The notes: generated by a model not told the origin, from the sequence alone. Positions 51,509 to 60,776 are shown, counted from the stretch's first letter. The stretch is DNA of 64,000 nucleotides from CAYJIX01 sp964370375 (GCA_964370375.1 CAYJIX010000001.1:1-64000), one strand, 5' to 3'. Translations and numbers: made by a program.

Positions 51509-52189
51509 ATGAATATTTTAATGTTTGGCCCCAATGGAAGCGGCAAGGGTACGCAAGGCGCTCTGATTAAGGATGCCTTTGGTTTGGCACATATTGAATC
51601 CGGTGTTATTTTTCGCGAACATATTGGCGGCGGCACAAAGCTTGGCCTGCAAGCCAAGGAATTTATTGATAAAGGTGAGCTGGTTCCTGACGACATCACC
51701 ATCCCCATGGTGCTGGAAACCTTGCAAAAGCGCGGTCAAAACGGCTGGCTCTTGGATGGTTTTCCTCGTAACATTGTGCAGGCGCAAAAGCTGGATGAGG
51801 CCCTGCAACAACAAGGCATCACGCTCGACTATGTGGTAGAAATTGAGCTTCCTCGCGGTATCGCAAAGGATCGCATCATGGGCCGCAGAGTTTGCGCCAA
51901 TAACGGAAACCATCCCAACAACATGTTCCTTGAAGCCATCAAACCCAAAGGTACAGTGTGTAGGGTCTGCGGCGGCGCGCTGTCTGCCCGTTCGGACGAT
52001 CAAGACGAAGGCGCTATCAATAAACGTCATGATATTTATTATGATACCACAACAGGCACCTTGGCTGCCGCCCATTATTTTAAAAATCTTGCTGCCAAAG
52101 GGCAAAGCAAATACATTGTGCTAGACGGCCTTGGAGATATTGAAAGCATTCGCGCCACCCTGGTAGAACAGCTTGGCATTGACAAATAA
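51509..52189 (+). CDS. adk: Adenylate kinase
   Basis: Interconverts ATP and AMP with two ADP. The start at 51509 has GGAGG eight bases upstream. 226 residues: P-loop GPNGSGKGTQG (residues 7-17), AMP-binding segment LAHIESGVIFREH, LDGFPRNIVQAQKLDEAL, and the lid region GRRVCANNGNHPNNMFLEAI with CRVCGGALSARSDDQDEGAI. The lid has two or more cysteines and is longer than in E. coli, which may hold a metal. The family match is clear though the lid is atypical. It is the last gene of the CoA-binding/J-domain run. Confidence 0.93.
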   Translation: MNILMFGPNGSGKGTQGALIKDAFGLAHIESGVIFREHIGGGTKLGLQAKEFIDKGELVPDDITIPMVLETLQKRGQNGWLLDGFPRNIVQAQKLDEALQQQGITLDYVVEIELPRGIAKDRIMGRRVCANNGNHPNNMFLEAIKPKGTVCRVCGGALSARSDDQDEGAINKRHDIYYDTTTGTLAAAHYFKNLAAKGQSKYIVLDGLGDIESIRATLVEQLGIDK

Positions 52190-52208
52190 GTCTTTCGCCC
52201 TTAAATTT

Positions 52209-52272
52209 TATATACCTTAATAAGGTCATGGTGCTCCTTAACAGGCTACCAATGCCGGCACCATGACCAAGC
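52209..52272. other. Stem-loop between adk and the SprA-like gene
   Basis: GGTCATGGTGC and GCACCATGACC are perfect 11-base inverted repeats around a 23-base loop. No T-run follows on either strand, so it is not a standard terminator; possibly a processing or regulatory hairpin. Confidence 0.4.
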
Positions 52273-52319
52273 CTTATCAGGCTGTTATACAACGTATCTT
52301 TTAACTTTGGTATTTGCCC

Positions 52320-52877
52320 ATGTTGCACGCCATTTCAAGCTATCATGCAGCAGGAAGCTCTGCTGTTACTGCACCTGACCATGTGGATGGGCAACATGGT
52401 CGCGCGGCCGAACGCCAAAATCAAGGCACCATGGCAGGCGTATCTTCAAGCCCTGATGTGCAGCTAAACCTCTCCAAAGAAGCTCAACAAGCTTTACAAG
52501 AACTGCGCCAGCGTGACCAAGAGGTACGCAGTCACGAACAAGCCCACATCAATGCAGGGGGAGCCCACGTCCAAGGTGGGGCCTCTTTTGCCTACACACA
52601 AGGGCCTGACAACCAGTATTATGCAACATCCGGCGAAGTTCAAATAGACACCGCCCCCGTATACGGGAACCCTGAAAAAACCATTGAAAAAGCTCAAACC
52701 GTTCGCCAGGCAGCCCTTGCCCCTGCCCAACCGTCAGCCGAAGATTTTGCTGTAGCAGCCAAAGCAACACAAATGGAAGCTCAGGCGCGGATGGAAAAAG
52801 CATCTGCTGCTTATGAGCGCATGAACGGCGAACGCGGCCTTGCCCTTATGGGTACGGGTCTTTCTCTTAGTGTATGA
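52320..52877 (+). CDS. SprA-related putative metalloprotease (CJM1_0395-like family)
   Basis: 185 residues. The central segment DQEVRSHEQAHINAGGAHVQ carries an HExxH zinc motif (HEQAH), followed by GGASFAYTQGPDNQYYATSG, the conserved part of the SprA/putative metalloprotease family seen in many proteobacteria. The C-terminal helix is Ala/Glu/Met-rich. The N terminus is low-complexity and has no signal peptide. Family activity has not been shown. The ribosome site is weak; the TTG two codons earlier is an alternative. The stop overlaps the next ATG by the ATGA arrangement. Confidence 0.72.
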   Translation: MLHAISSYHAAGSSAVTAPDHVDGQHGRAAERQNQGTMAGVSSSPDVQLNLSKEAQQALQELRQRDQEVRSHEQAHINAGGAHVQGGASFAYTQGPDNQYYATSGEVQIDTAPVYGNPEKTIEKAQTVRQAALAPAQPSAEDFAVAAKATQMEAQARMEKASAAYERMNGERGLALMGTGLSLSV

Positions 52878-55800
52878 CCACACTATCCACACAGCCCTCT
52901 TCTTGTATACTTGTTCCTTGGGATACTGACTTTTTGCAACACCTTGTCCAACTTGTGCTTGAACGCACAGGCAATGAACCAGGCAAAGCCTTGATTCTTT
53001 TCCCAAACGATCGTGCAGGGCGTTATTTCATCCATTATCTTCGCAACCTACCTTTTGCACCTAAGCCCTGCCTTGTTCCAAAAATTCTTAGCATAAACGA
53101 AACCTTTACGGCATTGCGTGCCGAAATTGATACAAGCACAGTGCCCGGTCAAGCAGGCCTTCTTGACCAAGTGGCGTTGCTTAGCCTTTGTGTGCGAACG
53201 GCAGCTGCAACTAACAGCAAGATAGACGAACGTTTAAAAGTTATGGACGATGCGGCCTTTTTTCCATGGGGAGTGCGTCTGGCCAAGGTTATGGATGAAT
53301 GTTTTTTGCAGGGGCTAACCCCCATGCACCTAAGTCATACTGACGGAGAGGTAGAGCCTTTTGCTGCAGCTCTTCTTGCCTCTCTGGGGCAGCTTTTTGC
53401 CTTGTACCAAGAGGCGCTACTCCAACACAATTTGACAACGCCTGGCTTTGACGCCTTTCGTACCATGACCTTGCATGAACAAGCGTCTGACAAGGTCAAG
53501 CTTTTTCCTTTGCACGAGCATGTTTTTATTGCTGGCTTCAACGCACTTAGCGGTACAGAAGAATGGCTTTTTCAAACCCTTTGGCAACAAGGGGCGCACA
53601 TTTGTTTGCATACTGACCCTCGATTGGCAAGTGACCCCAAAAACGCGCATTGGTCGTGCGAACAGCAACGCCAATGGATTGAACATCTTAAGGCTGAATG
53701 CGTTTTGGCCTGTGCGCCGTCGGGCCATACGCCACGGCTTCATTTTTTCTCAGGCTACGATCTGCATTCTCAATTGGCAGTTTTACAACAAGATATGAGC
53801 ACAGTTTCGCTCGCTACGCCAACAAACACGCACGGCGATACCGCGATAGTGCTGCCTTCAAGTGAAAGTTTGCTACCCGTGCTGCACCATTTGCCCGATA
53901 GAGAATGTAATATTTCCATGGGCTATCCCCTTGAACATAGCCAATTGTTTCAGCTGTTGCACAGCATTTTAGAATTGCGTTCCCTTTCTGAACACACACA
54001 ACAAGATGATGATGCTTTGCGCGTTCATTGGCGGCCGCTCCTTGATATTGTTCGTTCGCCTTTATTGCGGATGTTAAGCCAAGAAACCGTTACATTACGC
54101 CCTTTTTTACGCACCATGGAACAGCTTGTGTGTCAAGGGAGTCGTTATGTTCACCTTGAACACACAATAGCCCAAGCCCGTGCCCTGTCCGGGCATGCAG
54201 AAGCTGCCGCATTGTTTGAACAGGTTATAGAAAACACTCTGCGTGCTTGGTTTTTTGTCACAACCCCCCACGCCATGGGCTGTGCCCTTACCGCTCTTTG
54301 CGAAACACTCTTGGAATATGGCAAGGATGTTTGGAAAAACGCACCCTTAGATGCCGAATGTTTGTTCAGAATCATGCAACGTGTGGCACCGCTTTTACGC
54401 AACAATTTGCTGGCTACTACCGCGTTGCCTTGGATGCAGCTCAAATCCATGTTGCACGAATTGCTTTTGGCAGAGCGCGTCCCTTTTGAGGCTGACCCCA
54501 TCACAGGTTTACAAGTCCTTGGCATGCTAGAAACACGCTTGCTTACGTTTCGTCACGTTTTTTTGGTGGACGCCACAGACGATCGTTTACCAGGCGTTAG
54601 CGAACGCAGCCCGCTTTTGCCGGACTCTTTGCGCACTATTTTGGGCCTGCCTGACAATCGCCTGCGCGAAAATGTGGTGGCGCATACCTTGCATGCTTTA
54701 TTGGCAGGCGCAACAGATGTGTATTTGTACTGGCAAGAAGGCGTTCAAACATCTGCCATATTTGACAGCAAAAAACAACGCAGCCGCTTTATTGAAGAGC
54801 TCATCTGGCGTGAAGAGTTACAACAAAAAGCAATCTATACACCCGGGACCCATCCTTTACGGGCAGCAACACCCATCATCATACCTCCTAAGCGCGACTA
54901 TCAAGCCATTGAACGCACACAGGCCATGCAAGCTGCCATGCAAACAATGCTTTGCTCTAGCCTTTATCCCACAGCCATTGATGTATACATAACCTGCCCT
55001 TTGCGATTTTATTTTCAATATATCTGTCGGTTACGCCCTGCTGCGGAAGTCAACGAGGAAGACGATCCGGCAGCTGTAGGCACCATTTTACACAATACCC
55101 TCAAACAATTTTATACACCGCACCTTGGTAAAGACGTTGCACGCCAAGACCTTGATGCAGCCGAACTTATACATATATTTGAACAAGAACTAAAAACCAG
55201 TGCTATAGAAGCGGCCTTGCCACCTGAAAGCGCGGCTATGCTTCGTGTGGCAGGGCCTGAACGGTTAACAAGGTACCTAGAAAATCAACCTGAAAAAACA
55301 CGCATCTTGCACCTTGAGCAGGCATTTACGACGCCCTTTGCCACGCATGGCAAAACACTCACCCTTGCAGGCGTATTGGATCGCGTGGACATGCGCAGAC
55401 AAGGTGCTGTGATACTTGACTATAAGACAGGACGCATTAAAACATTATCTGCAAACTTTTGGCAGGCAGATTTTTGGAACCAAATGTCGCAACAAGCTGA
55501 CAATCCGCAGGCAGCCATTTTCCACGATCCGCTCGAAGATATTTTGCCCATGGTGGGAAAGGCCCTTGGTTCTGTACAGCTTCCTTGGTATATGTACGTG
55601 TATGACAAAACAGGGGAAAAATCCGTAGCAGACGCTGCTTTTGTTGAATTAGCCCTTGACGGCAGGGAAAAAGGCTTGCTACATGAAGACACCTCTACCA
55701 TGGAACATGCAAATTCATCCATGGAGCACGAGGATGCAACAAAAGCAACAAATTTGCATAACCATGTATTATCACATCAAATACCGCTCCTTTTGCGGTT

Positions 55801-55894
55801 TTTGACAGGTCATATGCTTGCCTGTCCCGAATTTCGGCCTCAAAATGGTCGACATTGTGACTGGTGTTTATGGAAAAATCTCTGTATACTCTAA
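52874..55894 (+). CDS. AddB-like PD-(D/E)XK nuclease with iron-sulfur cysteines
   Basis: 1006 residues, similar in layout to AddB subunits of double-strand-break processing. The N-terminal half is an inactivated helicase-like region (ALILFPNDRAGRYFIHYLRN, VPKILSINETFTALRAEI). The C-terminal nuclease shows AGVLDRVDMRR and VILDYKTGRIKT (acidic residues then DYK) with a preceding histidine in AVGTILHNTLKQFY. Cysteines in TAIDVYITCPLRFYFQYIC and C995, C998 and C1004 (HCDWCLWKNLC) can hold a 4Fe-4S cluster as in AddB. The AddA helicase gene is not adjacent. It overlaps the protease gene by four bases. Confidence 0.8.
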   Translation: MTTLSTQPSSCILVPWDTDFLQHLVQLVLERTGNEPGKALILFPNDRAGRYFIHYLRNLPFAPKPCLVPKILSINETFTALRAEIDTSTVPGQAGLLDQVALLSLCVRTAAATNSKIDERLKVMDDAAFFPWGVRLAKVMDECFLQGLTPMHLSHTDGEVEPFAAALLASLGQLFALYQEALLQHNLTTPGFDAFRTMTLHEQASDKVKLFPLHEHVFIAGFNALSGTEEWLFQTLWQQGAHICLHTDPRLASDPKNAHWSCEQQRQWIEHLKAECVLACAPSGHTPRLHFFSGYDLHSQLAVLQQDMSTVSLATPTNTHGDTAIVLPSSESLLPVLHHLPDRECNISMGYPLEHSQLFQLLHSILELRSLSEHTQQDDDALRVHWRPLLDIVRSPLLRMLSQETVTLRPFLRTMEQLVCQGSRYVHLEHTIAQARALSGHAEAAALFEQVIENTLRAWFFVTTPHAMGCALTALCETLLEYGKDVWKNAPLDAECLFRIMQRVAPLLRNNLLATTALPWMQLKSMLHELLLAERVPFEADPITGLQVLGMLETRLLTFRHVFLVDATDDRLPGVSERSPLLPDSLRTILGLPDNRLRENVVAHTLHALLAGATDVYLYWQEGVQTSAIFDSKKQRSRFIEELIWREELQQKAIYTPGTHPLRAATPIIIPPKRDYQAIERTQAMQAAMQTMLCSSLYPTAIDVYITCPLRFYFQYICRLRPAAEVNEEDDPAAVGTILHNTLKQFYTPHLGKDVARQDLDAAELIHIFEQELKTSAIEAALPPESAAMLRVAGPERLTRYLENQPEKTRILHLEQAFTTPFATHGKTLTLAGVLDRVDMRRQGAVILDYKTGRIKTLSANFWQADFWNQMSQQADNPQAAIFHDPLEDILPMVGKALGSVQLPWYMYVYDKTGEKSVADAAFVELALDGREKGLLHEDTSTMEHANSSMEHEDATKATNLHNHVLSHQIPLLLRFLTGHMLACPEFRPQNGRHCDWCLWKNLCIL

Positions 55895-55926
55895 CGCGAA
55901 CCTTGTAGCTTAGTCCGGAGGACTTC

Positions 55927-57057
55927 ATGTCGTTTCCAACATTAACCATAGGCCACCTTGAAGCTAGCGTTCCCATTGTCCAAGGGGGCATGGGGGTTGG
56001 CATTTCCCTTTCGCGTCTTGCTTCTGCTGTGGCAGCAGAAGGCGGTATCGGCGTTATTGCTGCTGCCATGATTGGTATGAAAGAACCTGATGTTGCCAAA
56101 AATCCCATTGAGGCCAATGTCCGCGCCCTGCGCGAAGAAATACAAAAAGCACGACTTGCAACCGATGGTATCATTGGTGTTAACATCATGGTTGCTCTTA
56201 CCACCTTTACTGATCAAGTACGCGCTTCTATTGAAGAAAAGGCAGATATCATCTTTTCCGGTGCAGGCCTTCCCATGGATCTGCCGCGCATCCTTATGGA
56301 TACGTGCGATCAGAAAAAAGAGGAATTCAAAACCCGCCTTGTGCCCATTGTTTCGTCAGCTCGTGCAGCATCACTTATTGCCAAAAAATGGCTTTCACGC
56401 TGTAACTACACCCTTGATGGCGTTGTGGTTGAAGGGCCCAAAGCAGGCGGACACTTAGGCTTTGCGGCAGACAATTTGGGCAACCCCTCTTTTTCGCTTG
56501 AAGAGCTTGTTCCGCAAGTTGTGGAAGCTGTCAAACCCTTTGAAGACGCTGCCGGGCGCAGAATACCTGTTATTGCAGCAGGTGGCGTATACTCGGGTCA
56601 GGATATTAAGCAATACCTTGACCTTGGAGCAGCAGGCGTACAAATGGGCACACGCTTTGTGGCAACGACAGAATGTGATGCGGACGAACGTTTTAAGCAA
56701 GCCTACGTCAATGCAAAAGAAGAAGATGTGACCATTATAAAAAGTCCTGTGGGCATGCCAGGGCGCGCGTTAAAAAACACCTTTATTGACAGCATGCTCA
56801 ATGGAAAGAAAAAGCCCTTCAGATGCCCATTTAAATGCGTAAGCACCTGCGAACAAGAAAAAACTCCTTACTGTATTGCCATGGCTCTTATAAGTGCCAT
56901 GCGCGGAAACCTTGAAAAAGGATTTGCGTTTTGCGGTTCTAATGTGTTTCGTGTAGACAAAGTTATTTCCGTACACGAACTTATCGAATCCTTGCAAAAG
57001 GAATTTGATGATTTTCAAAAGGAATTGAACGCTAAACTAAAAGTTTTGCGCGGGTAA
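55927..57057 (+). CDS. Nitronate monooxygenase/FabK-type flavin oxidoreductase
   Basis: 376-residue TIM-barrel FMN protein of the 2-nitropropane dioxygenase superfamily. Visible landmarks: PIVQGGMGVGISLSRLASAV, GIGVIAAAMIGM, GVNIMVALTTFTDQVRASIE, EGPKAGGHLGFAADNLGN, and IPVIAAGGVYSGQDIKQYLD with LGAAGVQMGTRFVATTECDAD in the phosphate-binding part. The C-terminal extension with cysteines (CPFKCVSTCEQEKTPYCIAM) is unusual for plain nitronate monooxygenases and occurs in a subgroup of anaerobes. Physiological substrate unknown. The gene lies 33 bases after the AddB-like gene. Confidence 0.85.
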   Translation: MSFPTLTIGHLEASVPIVQGGMGVGISLSRLASAVAAEGGIGVIAAAMIGMKEPDVAKNPIEANVRALREEIQKARLATDGIIGVNIMVALTTFTDQVRASIEEKADIIFSGAGLPMDLPRILMDTCDQKKEEFKTRLVPIVSSARAASLIAKKWLSRCNYTLDGVVVEGPKAGGHLGFAADNLGNPSFSLEELVPQVVEAVKPFEDAAGRRIPVIAAGGVYSGQDIKQYLDLGAAGVQMGTRFVATTECDADERFKQAYVNAKEEDVTIIKSPVGMPGRALKNTFIDSMLNGKKKPFRCPFKCVSTCEQEKTPYCIAMALISAMRGNLEKGFAFCGSNVFRVDKVISVHELIESLQKEFDDFQKELNAKLKVLRG

Positions 57058-57116
57058 CGTCAGCGCGAACGCATGGCAAAACCATAAGGGCAAAAGGCCT
57101 TTAATCTTATACATAA

Positions 57117-57154
57117 ACATGCCAAAAGCATACGCGTTTTTGGCATGTTTTTTT
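57117..57154 (+). terminator. Terminator after the flavin oxidoreductase
   Basis: ACATGCCAAAA, nine-base loop, TTTTTGGCATGT followed by seven T. It separates the gene from the convergent cardiolipin synthase. Confidence 0.88.
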
Positions 57155-57165
57155 GTGTTTTTCAC

Positions 57166-58614
57166 CTACAAATACGGTGAAAACAGCCAGCAAACAGCAT
57201 TGCGCAAGCGTTTAAGCAGCGGCATACGCCTAGTGTCACACATGGGTGTAGAACGTAGTATGGTTATATCAAAAAAATCTTCAAGTTCTGCCACAAGCTT
57301 CACATCAAGTGTTTCCATAACCAGCTCAAAATTCAGGTTCAGGCTACGCTGATCAAGGTTTGCCGATCCCACAAGGGCATAATGGTCATCCACCAGCATG
57401 AGTTTTGTATGCGCAAATGGTGGCTGCTGCCAAAAAATACTGACTCCCCTACGCACCAAATCCGGCAACTGATGATGCATGGCCCACGCCACAAGGCAAT
57501 GATTGTTCAGGGCAGGCAAAACGACTTCCACATGAACGCCACGGCTGACTGCAGCTGTTAGCGCGCCTGCAAGTTCCGCTGTCGGTAAAAAATAGGGCGT
57601 CATGATCCGCACACTGTGCCTTGCAGAAGAAATAAGGCTACAAAATAAATCATGAATTGTCTTTGTTGAGCCGCCGGGACCATCCATAAGCACACGGCAA
57701 AAACTCTGCCCTTGAGCCTTGCACGTTGTCGCAAAGGAAAAATCCTTGGTATCCATGCGTCCTGTAACAAAGCTCCAATCCATAAGAAACGCCATCTGCA
57801 ATTGCCACACAACAGGGCCTTTGCAGAGAAAATGCACATCTTGAACCCTATCGGGGCGATCAGTATCCACAAGGTGGAGCTGTGAAATATTCATGCCACC
57901 TGTAAAGGCGCAATCGTCACACACAAGCACTTTTCGGTGCGTGCGCAAATTGATAGAAAATTGTGGCGGTATAAGGGTTGGAGGCAAAAAGCTTGCCACC
58001 TGTACCCCTTGTTCCATTAAGGCACGAGCAACGGATTTTTGGGCGCGAAAAAAGAAGGAGCCAACCCCATCCACCAAAAGGCGTGTGTCCACACCACGTG
58101 CGGCCGCATCGCCAAGGGCCTTGATGAAACGTTGCCCCATAGAATCTGTGGTAAAAATATAGCTTGAAAGGTAGACGCACTGTGTGGCCTTTTCAATGGC
58201 TTCAAGCATAGCAGGATAGGCTTGTTCCCCATTATACAACGCAAAGATTGCATTGCCTCCTACAAAATCCCGTCCGGTTATATGTTGCCCGGGCATGGCA
58301 AGATGTTGGTACTCTGGAGCCAAATCAATCTTGACTGCGCTTTCATCAACGCTGTCAGACCAAAGCGCACTGCCAAAGGTGCGCCCGTTTGACAGCTGAA
58401 CTTTTGCCTTTTTCATAAGCTTTGCAGCACGGCTGTCTGTACGCGCTATACCAAACAGCGCATAGGCTATCACGCCTCCTATTGGCACAAGCAAACACAC
58501 AGCGATCCAGCCAAGGGCAGCTCGCGGGTCTCGCTTGTGCAACAAAATTTGCCCTACACTAAATATAGCAAGGACATGGAACAGGAAAAGCAGTATAATA
58601 AGCAACGGGTTCAT
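57166..58614 (-). CDS. cls: Cardiolipin synthase
   Basis: Membrane enzyme joining two phosphatidylglycerols into cardiolipin. The ATG at 58614 (MNPLLIILLFLFHVLAIFSV) gives 482 residues and two N-terminal membrane helices (about 2-22 and 32-54); a GTG frame 45 bases earlier is less likely. Two phospholipase-D motifs are present: HRKVLVCDDCAFTGGMN and HTKLMLVDDHYALVGSANLD. The pattern RDPRAALGWIAVCLLVPIGG between the helices is typical of the ClsA type. It converges on the flavin oxidoreductase. Confidence 0.92.
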   Translation of the reverse strand: MNPLLIILLFLFHVLAIFSVGQILLHKRDPRAALGWIAVCLLVPIGGVIAYALFGIARTDSRAAKLMKKAKVQLSNGRTFGSALWSDSVDESAVKIDLAPEYQHLAMPGQHITGRDFVGGNAIFALYNGEQAYPAMLEAIEKATQCVYLSSYIFTTDSMGQRFIKALGDAAARGVDTRLLVDGVGSFFFRAQKSVARALMEQGVQVASFLPPTLIPPQFSINLRTHRKVLVCDDCAFTGGMNISQLHLVDTDRPDRVQDVHFLCKGPVVWQLQMAFLMDWSFVTGRMDTKDFSFATTCKAQGQSFCRVLMDGPGGSTKTIHDLFCSLISSARHSVRIMTPYFLPTAELAGALTAAVSRGVHVEVVLPALNNHCLVAWAMHHQLPDLVRRGVSIFWQQPPFAHTKLMLVDDHYALVGSANLDQRSLNLNFELVMETLDVKLVAELEDFFDITILRSTPMCDTRRMPLLKRLRNAVCWLFSPYL

Positions 58615-58908
58615 GGCAATACGCAACCACCTTGTTACAAAGTGGATATGTATATACACGAAAAAAATTCACCACAAAAGCCCATGATAACACATTGTAT
58701 TTCAATATATTACCATAATTGCCAAACATAGTACCGTGCATTTTCCTTGTAAAAACCTGTATCTAAAGCACATTATGAATTTGTTACAACCTGCCGCATT
58801 GTGTCGACAAAACGAACCCACTCGTGCATACTGAACAATAATGACAGGCGCATCTTGTTTTGACGGTAAACTATAATCTTTTTGCGCCAAAACCTACGGA
58901 TACATCCC

Positions 58909-59829
58909 ATGCACACAACTCCCATACCAGTGGCTTTGGCCCATTGTACTGCCTATACGCCTAACGAGATCAAGGCACACGTTGGCACGATCCTTGATAA
59001 TTCAGGCTTTGCACCAAGTTGTGGCAGTATTGTGCTTGTCAAACCAAATCTTTTACGGGCAGAACCCCTTGCCTGCACGCATCCTCTTGTTGTGTGGGCG
59101 GCCTGCTCATGGCTTTTGGATCGCAATGTTCGTATAAAAATAGCCGATTCGCCTGGCTTTGGCACGCCTTTGACAGTGGCAAAGCATATAGGACTTGACG
59201 AGGCGTTAAAACCTTTAGGCGTATCCGTTGAACCCATGGGCAAAGCTGTACCTTTGGCGTTATCACGAGGCGGCACTTGGCCTGTGGCAAAGCTCAGCCT
59301 TGAGGCAGACGCCATTCTCTCTATCCCCAAAGTCAAAGCCCATAGCCAAATGGGCATGACCTTGGCTGTAAAAAATCTTTTTGGCTGTATACCTGGGGTT
59401 GCCAAGGCCATTGCCCATACTAAACAAGGCCATGTTCCGGGGGCTTTTGTGGATGGCATAGTAGACCTTTTGCGCAGCCTTCCGCCTGTGGCAGCCTTGG
59501 CAGACGGGGTAACAGCCATGCATGTGAAGGGGCCATCAGGTGGAAATCCTTTTCCCTTGCACTGCCTTGCCGCTTCTGCATCAGCTGTGGCGTTAGATAC
59601 GGCCCTATACAACCTTGTGGCGGCACAACCAAACGAAATCCCCCTATGGGCAGCCCTGCAAGAACATAATGTGCAGGGGGCCTTTCAGGAACAGCTGTGC
59701 ATAGTTGGCGATAGCTTGCCCGTGCGTTCAGACTTTTGCAGACCGTCTATCCTTTTAGATATTTCGTTTCGTCCTTGGCGTCTTCTGGTAAGTGTGCTGC
59801 GGCGATGGTGGTTTGAACTTAGAGATTAA
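58909..59829 (+). CDS. DUF362 family protein
   Basis: 306 residues from the ATG at 58909, of the DUF362 family (uncharacterised; some members carry a ferredoxin domain, this one does not). Landmarks: SIVLVKPNLLRAEPLACTHP, IKIADSPGFGT, DAILSIPKVKAHSQMGMTLA followed by VKNLFGCIPG, and ALADGVTAMHVKGPSGGNPF. The conserved KxKxH.xxxxT.xxKNxxG core is intact. The enzymatic role is not known. It is divergent from the cardiolipin synthase; the gap upstream (58615-58908) has no gene. Confidence 0.85.
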   Translation: MHTTPIPVALAHCTAYTPNEIKAHVGTILDNSGFAPSCGSIVLVKPNLLRAEPLACTHPLVVWAACSWLLDRNVRIKIADSPGFGTPLTVAKHIGLDEALKPLGVSVEPMGKAVPLALSRGGTWPVAKLSLEADAILSIPKVKAHSQMGMTLAVKNLFGCIPGVAKAIAHTKQGHVPGAFVDGIVDLLRSLPPVAALADGVTAMHVKGPSGGNPFPLHCLAASASAVALDTALYNLVAAQPNEIPLWAALQEHNVQGAFQEQLCIVGDSLPVRSDFCRPSILLDISFRPWRLLVSVLRRWWFELRD

Positions 59830-59843
59830 AGAATGACTGATGC

Positions 59844-60001
59844 TATCAGAGATTCCTTAATAGGAGCTTTGCCATAACATGATTGGTTTTCGTGACTTTT
59901 TGCTTGCCAGCTTTGCAGATAATAGCGGCGTAAACACCGCAAAGTGGGGCTTGTAATCTGTTTGTTTTAAGGAATCGCTGCTGGTATCAGAGATTCCTTA
60001 A
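59844..60001. repeat. 17-bp direct repeat around the DUF362/YigZ gap
   Basis: TATCAGAGATTCCTTAA occurs at 59844-59860 and at 59985-60001; the second copy lies inside the end of the YigZ gene. The second copy also pairs with TTAAGGAATC at 59968-59977, making a hairpin over the YigZ stop codon. The 137-base gap has no gene. Confidence 0.5.
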
Positions 60002-60632
60002 ATTCCTGCATAAGCACAGCCCCTCTGGTAAGCTCATGCAGGCACGCTACAAAGTTCGGCCCCATATCCATGGGCACTTCCACCACAAACGTGGCTTCTG
60101 CAGCATATTCTTCATGGATAAAAACGCCTTGAAAATCAGGCAGGACTCGCTGGAGCATGCGGACATGCTCATACTCAACTACAACTTCAAAGCGTGTCAT
60201 GATACGGTGTTCGCGCGTGGGTAATGAATCAAGGCCAAGCTTGACCATGTGCTGATAGGCACGCACAAGACCGCCTGTGCCTAGCTTGATACCGCCAAAA
60301 TAACGCGTTACAACAGCTGTAACCTCCCCCACTTGACCGTGCAAAAGGACCGTCAACATGGGACGTCCGGCAGTTCCATGAGGTTCTCCATCATCGCTGT
60401 AGCCCACATGAGTTGTCACACCCGGCGCACCAACTGCAAAGGCCCAACAATTATGCGTAGCGTCTGCAAATTCACGTTGAATCTGTTCAATAAAACGTTT
60501 TGCCGTGGCAGTATCAGGAGTATGCCCAAGGCTTACCAAAAATTGGCTACGCTCAATGACAAGGCGTTCTCTATGCACGCCTTCTTGTACAAGGTCAGGA
60601 ACAAGATAGCCAAACGACACGGTGGTCACCAT
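59967..60632 (-). CDS. YigZ/IMPACT family protein (UPF0029)
   Basis: 221 residues of the YigZ/IMPACT family. The N-terminal UPF0029 domain shows VIERSQFLVSLGHTPDTATA, ATHNCWAFAVGAPGVTTHVG, YSDDGEPHGTAGRPMLTVLL and TRYFGGIKLGTGGLVRAYQH. A ferredoxin-like C-terminal domain (DUF1949 type) follows. E. coli YigZ has been linked to proline-peptide processing and YIH1/IMPACT to translation control, but a bacterial role is unclear. The ATG at 60632 is preferred to 60650. It is divergent from the rubrerythrin gene. The C-terminal codons lie within a hairpin. Confidence 0.88.
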   Translation of the reverse strand: MVTTVSFGYLVPDLVQEGVHRERLVIERSQFLVSLGHTPDTATAKRFIEQIQREFADATHNCWAFAVGAPGVTTHVGYSDDGEPHGTAGRPMLTVLLHGQVGEVTAVVTRYFGGIKLGTGGLVRAYQHMVKLGLDSLPTREHRIMTRFEVVVEYEHVRMLQRVLPDFQGVFIHEEYAAEATFVVEVPMDMGPNFVACLHELTRGAVLMQEFKESLIPAAIP

Positions 60633-60724
60633 TTTTTCCAATATAATCAATATAATAAAAAAAATATGTAAAAAAAATTACCATGGAACAAAATTTTACT
60701 TTACAAAGCTCTTATCATCACGTA

Positions 60725-60743
60725 AACAAGAATCATTCCTGTT
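60725..60743. promoter_or_regulatory. Fur/PerR-type palindrome upstream of rubrerythrin
   Basis: AACAAGAATCATTCCTGTT: inverted AACAnGAAT and ATTCnTGTT around a central base, 34 bases before the rubrerythrin start. Length and shape fit Fur-superfamily operators; PerR is the likely reader because rubrerythrin is a peroxide-defence gene. Confidence 0.5.
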
Positions 60744-60776
60744 AAGGAAAAAAATACCCCAGATTAGGAGCACACA

